Positions 19,212-27,006 of a stretch of 64,000 nt of DNA are shown here, piece after piece. Source of the DNA: Candidatus Accumulibacter affinis (GTDB lineage Bacteria > Pseudomonadota > Gammaproteobacteria > Burkholderiales > Rhodocyclaceae). Below the pieces are notes generated by a model. The model saw only the letters and a list, made by a program, of their open reading frames with translations. It was not told the origin of the DNA and did not search any database. The stretch spans positions 186,001-250,000 of the forward strand of contig JADJOT010000010.1 in the NCBI GenBank assembly GCA_016713625.1. Reading direction: 5' to 3'. Within the stretch, counting starts at the first letter, position 1; the number at the start of each line of letters is the position of its first letter. Both the position numbers and the translations under genes were made by a program.

Positions 19212-19321
19212 CAGTGGCGTAGGTTGGGCTGAGGAACGAAGCCCAACAAATCACAGGTTCTGGACCGCGCGCTGCCGCTTGGGCTGTTGGGCTTCGCAAG
19301 CTCAGCCCAACCTACGAGCTG
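19212..19321. repeat. MITE/REP-like element, copy 2 (110 bp)
   Basis: Same orientation and nearly same sequence as 18393-18501 (one extra G). The two copies bracket the mazEF pair. The element sits between mazEF and the DGR template-like repeat, where a reverse transcriptase gene would normally be expected. Confidence 0.85.
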
Positions 19322-19419
19322 ACGCGGATCGGCCGGCATTTCCGGAACACGACCGGCACGGATTTGCCGACGCACCGTCCCGCCTCGCGGCGGAACCAGA
19401 AGAAGGGGCTGAAGAACGT

Positions 19420-19540
19420 GGGAGGAACGCAACACCACCCGAAAGCCGGTATTGTCATTCCGGTTGCCAGGGTGATTCCTGTTGCGGTAGGCGCAGCGGG
19501 CGTTGTCTCGATGAGTGTTCCACGAACCGCCCCGCACGAC
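19420..19540 (-). repeat. DGR template repeat (TR)-like copy
   Basis: A stand-alone 121-nt copy of the variable 3' ends of the three FGE genes. On the minus strand it reads as the end of an FGE domain (VVRGGSWNTHRDNARCAYRN and so on), but the upstream sequence in this frame has no FGE similarity, so it is not a gene end. All seven of its Asn codons (AAC/AAT) sit at positions that vary in the VRs, and all 23 adenines lie in the variable core. Asn-rich AAY codons are typical of DGR templates. It lies 164 bases beyond VR2 and lacks the downstream hairpin. Two positions (codons 9 and 31) suggest it is not the exact template used. Confidence 0.8.
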
Positions 19541-19615
19541 CTCTCCAGACCGCCTGACCGGATGTCGCCACCCGGCAAGGCAAGGATAGCAAAGCGCGGC
19601 GCTGCGCGCGGCGTA

Positions 19616-19635
19616 GCGGGGGAAGTCTCCCCCGC
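19616..19635 (-). other. GC hairpin downstream of VR2
   Basis: On the minus strand GCGGGGGA-GACT-TCCCCCGC, identical in stem and loop to the hairpin after VR1, 58 bases past the stop of the NACHT-FGE gene. Confidence 0.8.
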
Positions 19636-19693
19636 ACCCCCTCCAGAGTCGGAGTACCCGGAGTGACAGAGATCAGAGCAGCAGAGGACAGAG

Positions 19694-22552
19694 TCAGCGA
19701 ACAGGGGAGGAACGCAACACCACCCGAAAGCCGAGTCCTTCATACCGGGAGCCAGGGTGAACCCAGCTGCGGTAGGCGCAGCGGGCGAAGCCTCGATGAC
19801 TGAGCCACGAGCCGCCCCGCACGACCCTCGACACGTCGTCCCCCGCCTTCAGGTCCTCGCGCTTCGGGTCGGTTGCATCGTAGGGATAGGGCAATTCAAT
19901 GCTGCGCGTCCATTCCCAGACGTTGCCAACCATATCGAAGAGACCGAAGCCATTGGCCGCAAAGCAGCCCACCACCGACGTATCGCTGATCTCCGAATCG
20001 TCATAGTTTGCGCGGTTCGGATCCGCGTCCCCAGCCCAGGGAAAAACGCTGCCGCTCAAACCGCCGCGCGCCGCTTTCTCCCACTCGAGTTCGCTCGGCA
20101 AGGCCACCCGCCAACGCTGTTCGCGCACCAGCCGGGCGATCGGACTGCCGGCGCACGCCGGGGAAGTGGCCAGCATCTCGTTGAGCCAGTCGCACCAGGC
20201 CTGCGCTTCGTGCCAGCTTACCCGGCGCACCGGCCGGCTGTCCGGATCCGCCAGGGCGTCGGCGTCACCGATGGCAAATCCGGTCGCCTCGACAAATGCC
20301 CGGAATTGGGCGACGGTGACTGGATAACGAGCGATCCAGAACTCCGGCGTCGGCGTCAGTGCGTCGTTGATCTCGTCGTCGTATACTTTCCCGCCGATGA
20401 TCTTCGACACTCGCGCCGCGTCCTGCCGCGGGGTGCCGATCATGAAACCGGGATCGGCTGGAATGCGCACGAAGCCGAGCATCTCGTCCGCCGGCAGGTA
20501 GAAGCGCTGTGGGTCGAAGCGCGGATCGCCGAGTTGCGCCAGCACATCGCCGGCACGGGCGCGCTGTACGCTCGCAGCGCCACCGTCCGCAGGGTGTACC
20601 GGCAGCGACGCCGCGAGCCAGTCGGCGACGCGCGTGGCGATAGCGCTGGTCCACTCTCGCTGCCGGATCGCGCCGACGCCGATCTCGAGCAGCTGCATTG
20701 CGGCCAGCAAGGCGCAGGTCCAGTCGGCGGCATCCGGCGGTCTTTTCCGGTAGAAATCGGCGATGGCCGTACCACCGATCAAGGCGTCGGCGGCACTGGC
20801 GCCCCGCTCGGCCTTGGCGATGCGCGCCGCCAGCGGCAGCACGACCTGCCAGTGGCCAGGGGCTTCCCTGGCCAGACGCGCGCACTCGCTGGCGAAGTCC
20901 TGCCGCGCTGCGAGATGGCAGGCGGCGAGGAATTCCTGAAAAGTGCGATGCGGGAAGGCGAACTGCCGCTCGCCGTTGCGGTCGCCCTGGCCAAGCAGGA
21001 GGCCGGCGCGCTTTTCGATGTAGTCGACGACGACGGCGGCCTTGTCCCAGCTTCCTTCGAGCAGCGGCCGAAACGCCTGCAGCAGGCGGCCTTCGCCGAT
21101 GTCGGCGGTGCCACCGGCGCCGCTCGTCGCGGCCTGGTCAGCGTCGAGCCGGCGGTCGTGGACGACGCTTTCGGCATGCACCGCGAAAGCCAGCTCTTCG
21201 AGCACTTCGCGCAGGTCGGAGAGTTTCAGCGTCGGGATTGCCAGCGCGTCGAGCAGTGCCTTGTCGGCACCGATCTGACGGTTCCAGCGCAGCATCAGCA
21301 GGTCGACCGAGTCGTTGTAGAGGTCCGCCCGATCGTCGGGCAGGCGACCGCGATTGGCGTGCAGCGACGCCATCAGCGTCAGCAGCAGGGGGTTGCGCGC
21401 GAGTGGCAGCAGGTCGGGGCGCTGGCGCGCGGCCAGCAGGTCGGCGAGCTTGCGGTCGGCCTCGCCCGGCGACAGCCACTGGCGCCTGGCCAGGGCGGCG
21501 TACCAGGCGCGGATGAACTGCTCGATCTGTTCGTCATTGAAGTCGGCGAGGGCATACACGCCCTGCGCCGGGTCGGCGCCGCCGGGCCAGGCATAGGGCC
21601 GCGCGGTAAGCAGGAAGCGGCACTGCTGGCCGGCGCTGCGCATCAGTTCATCGACGGCGCCAAGCACGCGCTTGCGGGTCGCTTCGCTGCCGCATTCGTC
21701 GAAACCGTCGAGCACAATCAGCGCGCCGCGGTCGCGTGCGATGCGCTGAACGTACTTCCTGGTCTCGGTCGACAGGCCGTAGCCGCTGGCGTCGAGATCG
21801 CGCCCGATGAAGGCCCAGAGGTCGCCGGCGTGTACCGGCCCGCTGCCGGCGGGAAGCTGTTCGGCGAAGCGGCGCAGGATGACGCGGATCGGCAGCAGGG
21901 CGCCGTGCGTCCACTGCTCGCCGAGCTTGGCGAGCTGATCGCGGTGGCCCTGCCAGACCTGCGCCAGCGTCAGCAGCACGCTGGCGCCGAAAGTGCTCTT
22001 GCCGCTACCGGCGGCGCCGAGCAAGGTGAGCTGCCGATGTTGAGACAAGGCCTCAAGTGCCGACACGGCCCGGGTCTCGCGCTGCGTCTCGATCTCGGTG
22101 CGCTCGCTGCGCTCGGGCCGCCGGTCGCGCAGCAGCCACTGTTCGAGCGTCGTCTCCTGCGGGATGCGCAGGTGGGTGGCCAGCGGCACATAGACGTCGG
22201 CGAGCTGCAGCGGCTCGCGCCGGGTGTCGCTGGCGGCGATGTCGATCTCACCGAGTTTCAGCCCCGCGAGGTCGCCGGCAAGTGCGGCGAGATAATGGGC
22301 GATGACCGCCTGAAACTCGCCGGGGTCCTCGTCGCGCTGAACGAGCTGGCCGACGATCTGGATGAAATCGCGGCCGATGAAATGGCCGCCGGCAGCGACC
22401 GAGCCTTCTACGGCGGCGCCGCCCTGCGTATCGATCGTCGTGCGGGGCCGGTCGCCGTCGGCTTCCTGCCGGCCGGCGAGCCGGGCCTGCAGCTCGGCAA
22501 TCTGGCGCTGCAGGTCGGCGATGTCGTTCGGGTTGCTGGATTCGGCTGCCAT
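19694..22552 (-). CDS. NACHT NTPase with C-terminal FGE/C-lectin domain; DGR target 2
   Basis: Probably a conflict-system sensor and switch (inference). The 952 residues comprise a short coiled coil (NDIADLQRQIAELQARL), a Gly-rich segment (AAGGHFIGRDFIQIVG), then a NACHT ATPase with Walker A GAAGSGKST (about 179-187) and Walker B LIVLDGFDEC (about 278-287). A helical region follows, and from about residue 680 a formylglycine-generating-enzyme-type fold with LPSELEWEKAARGG and NVWEWTRS. The last 43 residues hold variable repeat VR2. Catalytic formylglycine function is unlikely; in such proteins the fold serves as a variable ligand-binding surface. It starts 9 bases after the TIR-like gene, so the two form an operon. 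This is the only intact NACHT-FGE gene of the three. Confidence 0.87.
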   Translation of the reverse strand: MAAESSNPNDIADLQRQIAELQARLAGRQEADGDRPRTTIDTQGGAAVEGSVAAGGHFIGRDFIQIVGQLVQRDEDPGEFQAVIAHYLAALAGDLAGLKLGEIDIAASDTRREPLQLADVYVPLATHLRIPQETTLEQWLLRDRRPERSERTEIETQRETRAVSALEALSQHRQLTLLGAAGSGKSTFGASVLLTLAQVWQGHRDQLAKLGEQWTHGALLPIRVILRRFAEQLPAGSGPVHAGDLWAFIGRDLDASGYGLSTETRKYVQRIARDRGALIVLDGFDECGSEATRKRVLGAVDELMRSAGQQCRFLLTARPYAWPGGADPAQGVYALADFNDEQIEQFIRAWYAALARRQWLSPGEADRKLADLLAARQRPDLLPLARNPLLLTLMASLHANRGRLPDDRADLYNDSVDLLMLRWNRQIGADKALLDALAIPTLKLSDLREVLEELAFAVHAESVVHDRRLDADQAATSGAGGTADIGEGRLLQAFRPLLEGSWDKAAVVVDYIEKRAGLLLGQGDRNGERQFAFPHRTFQEFLAACHLAARQDFASECARLAREAPGHWQVVLPLAARIAKAERGASAADALIGGTAIADFYRKRPPDAADWTCALLAAMQLLEIGVGAIRQREWTSAIATRVADWLAASLPVHPADGGAASVQRARAGDVLAQLGDPRFDPQRFYLPADEMLGFVRIPADPGFMIGTPRQDAARVSKIIGGKVYDDEINDALTPTPEFWIARYPVTVAQFRAFVEATGFAIGDADALADPDSRPVRRVSWHEAQAWCDWLNEMLATSPACAGSPIARLVREQRWRVALPSELEWEKAARGGLSGSVFPWAGDADPNRANYDDSEISDTSVVGCFAANGFGLFDMVGNVWEWTRSIELPYPYDATDPKREDLKAGDDVSRVVRGGSWLSHRGFARCAYRSWVHPGSRYEGLGFRVVLRSSPVR
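19705..19825 (-). repeat. DGR variable repeat VR2
   Basis: A 121-nt segment at the 3' end of the intact NACHT-FGE gene. Twenty differences from the template-like copy were counted, 15 at template adenines. Template Asn codons read Leu, Phe, Ser, Val, Ser, Tyr, Gly. No indels. Confidence 0.88.
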
Positions 22553-22561
22553 GATGTCGCC

Positions 22562-23647
22562 TCAGTTTCCCTTGAGCTTGTCGAGAACAAACGTCGTCAC
22601 CGACCCGGTGGCGGCGCCAAGGAGCGGCGTGGCGAAGGTGCTGACGAGCGAGCCGATGGCGCCCGGGACCATCGCCGCCAGACTATCGAGCAGCCTGCCG
22701 ATGCGGCTGTCGTCGGCGTTCCTGTCTTTGGCGACCTCGGTCTTGAGGTCCTCGACCTGCTGCACCGCCGCGGCCTGCTTGTCCGGCGGTGCGTGTTGCA
22801 CGACCGCGAGCAGCAGGGGCGCGAAGAGCGCTTCGAGATCGTGCGCAGCGAGGCCTTGCGTGCGGATCCGGTCTCGGCCGACGAAGTCGCGGCCAGCGTA
22901 CACATTGCCACCGACATGGGCGCCGCCGCCCGTGTTGATCTGCGTGCCGACCTTGTTGCCCAGGATCTTGTCGCCGTGGACGAGGTCGCCGCCGATGCGG
23001 GTGCCGGTGTGGATGTTGCCGGTATTCTTGCCGCCAACAAAGACGCCGCCGGCACCAACGGCCGTCGCGCCAGCGCCCTGCGCGATGGCGCCGTCGCCGG
23101 TGAGCGTCGCCTGCTGGCTGGTGCCGGCGGGAGCGGCACTCGGGGTCTGCTCGGGCTTGAATTCGATGAAGCCGCTGGCGACCAGTTTGTCGAGTTGCTG
23201 GCCGAAGTGGAGCAGCAGTTCGGCGGCGTTGTGGTATTCGGTCTGGAAGTGTCCGAGCGCCTTGAGCTTGTCCTGGAAGGCCCACAGGCTCTGCAGGTCG
23301 GCCCGCGGAGCGCTGTTCGGCGCGTTCTTGAAGTAGGTGAAGATGAACGGCCTGCTGGTCGCCTGGAACTGGCCGACCGCGGTCTCGAATTCTTCCTCGG
23401 TGTAAGGGCCGACCTTGGTGAAGAAGAGCATGACGAAGACGTCGCAGGCGCGGATTGCGCGGTTGTACTCGTCCTGCAGGCGCGTCGCCGAGAGCGCGTC
23501 GAGGAAATCCTCCCAGAGGACCAGTTCGAGGAAGACGCCCTGGCTGATCCAGGCCTTGTTCTTGCGGTGGATGAAAACCTCGAACTCGCGGCGGTCGTCC
23601 TTGAGTTCCGCGGAGGAGGCGAGGAAGATCTTTCGGGTGGTGGTCAT
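22562..23647 (-). CDS. TIR-like effector domain protein with Gly-rich repeats
   Basis: The 361-residue protein starts MTTTRKIFLASSAELKDDR. Residues 1-110 form a TIR/DUF4062-like fold (FLELVLWEDF, ACDVFVMLFFTKVG), a domain usually found as an effector or adaptor in bacterial conflict systems. Residues about 175-245 are a Gly/Asn-rich repeat (NTGNIHTGTRIGGDLVHGDK and similar) that resembles the short repeat in the NACHT and caspase proteins. The C-terminus has a helical region and a weakly hydrophobic Gly/Ala segment. It is transcribed first in an operon with the NACHT-FGE gene. No NAD-cleaving Glu could be assigned with confidence. Confidence 0.75.
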   Translation of the reverse strand: MTTTRKIFLASSAELKDDRREFEVFIHRKNKAWISQGVFLELVLWEDFLDALSATRLQDEYNRAIRACDVFVMLFFTKVGPYTEEEFETAVGQFQATSRPFIFTYFKNAPNSAPRADLQSLWAFQDKLKALGHFQTEYHNAAELLLHFGQQLDKLVASGFIEFKPEQTPSAAPAGTSQQATLTGDGAIAQGAGATAVGAGGVFVGGKNTGNIHTGTRIGGDLVHGDKILGNKVGTQINTGGGAHVGGNVYAGRDFVGRDRIRTQGLAAHDLEALFAPLLLAVVQHAPPDKQAAAVQQVEDLKTEVAKDRNADDSRIGRLLDSLAAMVPGAIGSLVSTFATPLLGAATGSVTTFVLDKLKGN

Positions 23648-23869
23648 GCGGTGGGCTCCCGGCCGGTGACGTCGGGCAAACCGTACGCCACGAGGTCGGG
23701 AAAATCAAGCGCGCTGGCGGGGTGTAGGGTGTGGAATAGCCAACGAGGTCCAGCGGATGGTCGGGGGCGTCGAAAGCCCGGCGCAAGGCGCCCGCCTGCC
23801 CTTCGGCCCGAGCAACGCGCCGAGTCGAGCGGTCGCGGAACGCTGGAAAAAAATCGCGCGCCGCGCGCA
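23648..23869. other. Intergenic region upstream of the TIR-like gene
   Basis: Separates the TIR-NACHT operon from the truncated NACHT gene and should hold the operon promoter. No convincing -35/-10 pair was found. No coding potential seen. Confidence 0.5.
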
Positions 23870-23889
23870 GCGGGGGAAGTCTCCCCCGC
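23870..23889 (-). other. GC hairpin downstream of VR3
   Basis: On the minus strand GCGGGGGA-GACT-TCCCCCGC, the third identical copy, 58 bases past the stop of the truncated NACHT-FGE gene. Confidence 0.8.
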
Positions 23890-23947
23890 ACCCCCTCCAG
23901 AGTCCGAGTATCCGGAGTGACAGAGGTCAGAGCAACCGAGGCCAGAG

Positions 23948-26270
23948 TTACGGAACAGGGGAGGAACGCAACACCACCCGAAAGCCGAGCTCGTCATACC
24001 GGAAGCCAGGGTGATTCCTGAAGCGGAAGGCGCAGCGGCGGAAGTCCCGATGATCGCTCCACGAACCGCCCCGCACGACCCGCCAGATATCGTCCGGTGC
24101 GTCGAGGTCTTCACGTTTCCGATCGGCGGCATCGTAGGGGTAGACGAAATCGGGGTATCCCCAGCCGGTTCCCCACAGGCTGCGCGTCCATTCCCAGACG
24201 TTGCCGGCCATATCCTCGCAGCCATGCGGACTGCGCCCCGCTGCGTAGCAGCCGGGGGTCCTGGTCTCGCCGATGCCGTCTTCAGCATTGGCCTGGTCAG
24301 CGTCCCATTCGTCGCCCCAGGGGTAGCGACGTCGCGGCGAAGGGTTATCGTGCAGCGCGGCGGTGGTGACGGGGAAACCCTGCGCGATCGTCGCGTAGCG
24401 GACGCTGGCCGGGATCTGCTCCCCGCCGCGCGCGGCCTTCTCCCACTCGGCTTCCGACGGCAGCGAGACCGACCAGCCCGCCGGCAGCACGCTTCTCCAG
24501 CGCTCGCTCAGCCAGGCGCAGAAGGCGCGCGCGTCGTGCCAGCTCACCAGGACCAGCGGGCGATTCGACGGGGAATTCAAGGCGTCGGGGTCATGCCCCT
24601 GATCGGCGCTCGCGGCGACGAACTCGGCAAACTGCGCCACGGTGACCGGCGTCTCGGCGATCCAGTACGTGTAGTTCAGCGTCTCGTTGCGGTGCAGCGG
24701 CGCGTTTCGATCTCCTTCCTCGCCCATCCAGAAAGCGCCGCGCGGCACGGCAACGAAGCGCATCTGGTCGACCTGGAGCAGGTAGGCGCGCGGGTCGCCG
24801 AGTTGCGCCAGCACGTCGCCGGCGTAGGCGCGCTGCCGGGCCGGCAGGCCGCCAGCGTTGGCGGGCACCGGCAGCGCGGCGGTGAGCCAGTCGGCGACGC
24901 GTGTGGCGATGGCGCTGCTGCGGTCGCGCTGGCGGATCGCGCCGACGCCGATCTCGAGCAACTGCAGTCCGGCGAGCAGGGCGCAGGTCCAGTCGCTGAC
25001 GTCGGGCCGCTTCTTCCGGCAGAAGTCAGCGACGTTCGTGCCGCCGATCAGCTCGTCGGCGGCGCTGGCGCCGCGCTCGGCCTTCGCGAGGCGTGCCGCC
25101 AACGGCAGTACGACCTGCCAGTGGCCGGGCGCCGCCCGGGCGAGGCGCGCGCATTCGGCCGGGAAATCGTCCTTGGCGGCGAGATGGCAGGCGGCGAGGA
25201 ATTCCTGGAAGGTGCGATGCGGGAAAGCGAACTGCCGCTCGCCGTCGCGTTCGCCCTGGCCGATCAACAGGCCGGCGCGCTTCTCGATGTAATCGACGAC
25301 GACGGCGGCCTTGTCGCGGCTGTGCTTGAGCAGTGGCCGGAAGGCGCGGATCAGGCGATCCTCGCCGATGTCGGCCGTGCCCGCCGTGCCAGCCGTGGCG
25401 GCGGTACCGGGATCCCGGTGGCCGGCGTGCACCAGCGGTTCGCTGACGACGCTCTGCTGATGGACGTTGAAAGCCAGTTCCTCGAGCACTTCGCGGAGGT
25501 CGGAGGGCTTCAGCGTCGGGATGGCGAGTTCGTCGAGCAGCGCCCGGTCGGCGCCGATCTGGCGGTTCCAGCGCAGCATCAGGAGTTCGACCGAGTCGTT
25601 GTAGAGGTCGGCGCGGTCGTCGGGCAGGCGGCCGCGATTGGCGTGCAGTGTCGCCATCAGGGTGAGCAGCAGCGCGTTGCGGGCGAGCGGCAGCAGGTCG
25701 GGGCGCTGGCGCGCGGCGAGCAGGTCGGCGCGCTTGCGCTCGGCTTCGCCCGGTAGCAGCCATTTGCGGCGGACCAGCGCGGCGTACCAGGCGCCGATGA
25801 ATTGTTCGATCTGCGGGTCGCTCAGGTCGGCCAGTGCATAGACGCCGTGTGCCGGGTCGGGGCCGCCAGGCCAGGCATACGGCCGCGCGGTGAGCAGGAA
25901 GCGGCACTTCGGCCCGGCGCTGTGCATGATTTCATCGACGCCCTTGAGTACCCGCTGCCGGGCCTCGCCGCTGCCGCATTCGTCGAGACCATAGAGCACG
26001 ATCAGTGCGCCGTGGCGGCGGGCGACGTTGTGCAGGTACTCCAGCGTGCGCTCCGACAGGCCGTAGCCGCTGGCTTCGAGTTCGCGGCCGATGAAGGCCC
26101 AGAGGTCGCCGGCATGCACGGCTTTCTCGCCGGGCGGGAGCTGCTCGGCAAAGCGGCGCAGAACGACGCGGATCGGCAGCAGCGCGCCGTGCGACCAGTG
26201 TTCTCCGAGATCGGCGAGCCGATCGTCGTGGCCCTGCCAAAGCAAAGACAGGGTGAGCAGGTTCTTGCCA
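23948..26270 (-). pseudogene. 5'-truncated NACHT-FGE gene; DGR target 3
   Basis: Similarity to the intact NACHT-FGE protein begins abruptly at KNLLTLSLLWQGHDDRL, just downstream of where Walker A should be, so the N-terminus and P-loop are missing. The Walker B strand reads LIVLYGLDEC, with Tyr in place of the first Asp, a further sign of lost ATPase activity. The FGE domain is of a different subtype (RFVAVPRGAFWMGEEGD, MAGNVWEWTRS) from the other two, yet it ends in the same variable repeat. The open frame extends upstream to 26482, but that Arg-rich stretch overlaps a different gene fragment and is not family-like. Orientation matches the TIR-NACHT operon. Confidence 0.75.
23959..24079 (-). 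repeat. DGR variable repeat VR3
   Basis: A 121-nt segment with 18 differences from the template-like copy, 13 at template adenines. Template Asn codons read Ser, Phe, Phe, Asn, Phe, Tyr, Glu. No indels. The invariant 3' end is identical to VR1 and VR2. Confidence 0.88.
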
Positions 26271-26520
26271 GCAGGCTGCCATCGTCGAGCTCGAATGGGT
26301 GATCGGCGACCGCGGCGCGCGCCCGCTCGGCCAGTTCGGCGTCGTCGCGCAGGCTGGCGCCAAACAGCATGCGGCCGGCGGCCGTTTGCGCATGCGCCTG
26401 GAACCAGCCGGTGCCGGGATCCGCGCCATCGGCTGCGGTCAGCTCGATGTGAAGCGCGGCTCGAACAGCGGGTGGTCGGCACCGGGAAAGGCCCGGTTGC
26501 CCGCCGTGCGCGCTTGCAGG
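26269..26520 (-). pseudogene. Unidentified gene fragment fused to the truncated NACHT gene
   Basis: Minus-strand protein-like segments in two frames: LQARTAGNRAFPGADHPLFE, then HIELTAADGADPGTGWFQAH continuing to DDAELAERARAAVADHPFEL. Neither has a start, and they need one frameshift to join. The composition looks coding, but the family was not recognised. It may be the leftover of a gene disrupted by the rearrangement that truncated the NACHT gene. Confidence 0.4.
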
Positions 26521-26521
26521 T

Positions 26522-27006
26522 TCAGGCGGTCGACTGGAGCATCATCAGGCGCTCGGTTTCAAGCTCCATGATCACTCGCTCGTGGTGAGTGACCACTTCG
26601 GCGAGCAGGTCGCGGATGGAGATCACCCCCACGACCCGGCCACTGTCGACGACGGGTAGATGACGGATGCCGTGCTGGTCCATCAGTCGCATGCAGTCAG
26701 CACAGCGATCGCCCGGGCTTACGCTGATCACGTCCCGGGTCATGACATCGCGGACCAGGGTGTCGTGTGATGCGCGTCCGGCGAGGACCACCTTGCGCGC
26801 GTAATCGCGCTCCGAAAGAACGCCCAGCAGTTTGCCGTCATCCACGACCACGAGAAAGCCGATGTGTTTTTCGGCCATCGCTCGCAGCGCGGAAAGCACC
26901 GTGTCGGCCGAGCCAACGGCATGCACGCTACCCCCCTGTTCATCAGGATCTCCTTGAGGGTGCGATAGGGCAGGAGTTGTTCGGGGCTCTTCAGCGGGTT
27001 GTCCAT
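26522..27006 (-). pseudogene. Two-CBS-domain protein, copy 1 (one-base frameshift)
   Basis: Homologous to the intact CBS protein at 30928-31413. It starts MDNPLKSPEQLLPYRTLKEI at ATG 27006. A run of six G near 26932 has one base fewer than needed (MNRG shifts to GSVHAVGSADT). Downstream both CBS motifs are intact (DVMTRDVISVSPGD, HGIRHLPVVDSGRVVGVISI). A homopolymer error is plausible, in which case the gene is functional. Paired CBS domains bind adenine nucleotides and regulate partners. It diverges from the GntP permease gene. Confidence 0.75.

Noticed and set aside
19420..19540. The stand-alone repeat considered as the end of a deleted fourth FGE gene
   Set aside because: Not fully excluded, but upstream sequence in frame has no FGE similarity, the boundaries coincide exactly with the VR limits, and all seven variable codons are Asn, which fits a template better than a gene end.
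19757..23920. A 1387-codon open frame on the plus strand across the NACHT-FGE and TIR-like genes
   Set aside because: It is the antisense shadow of two well-supported genes in high-GC DNA; its translation is Arg/Gln/Gly-rich without any recognisable motif.
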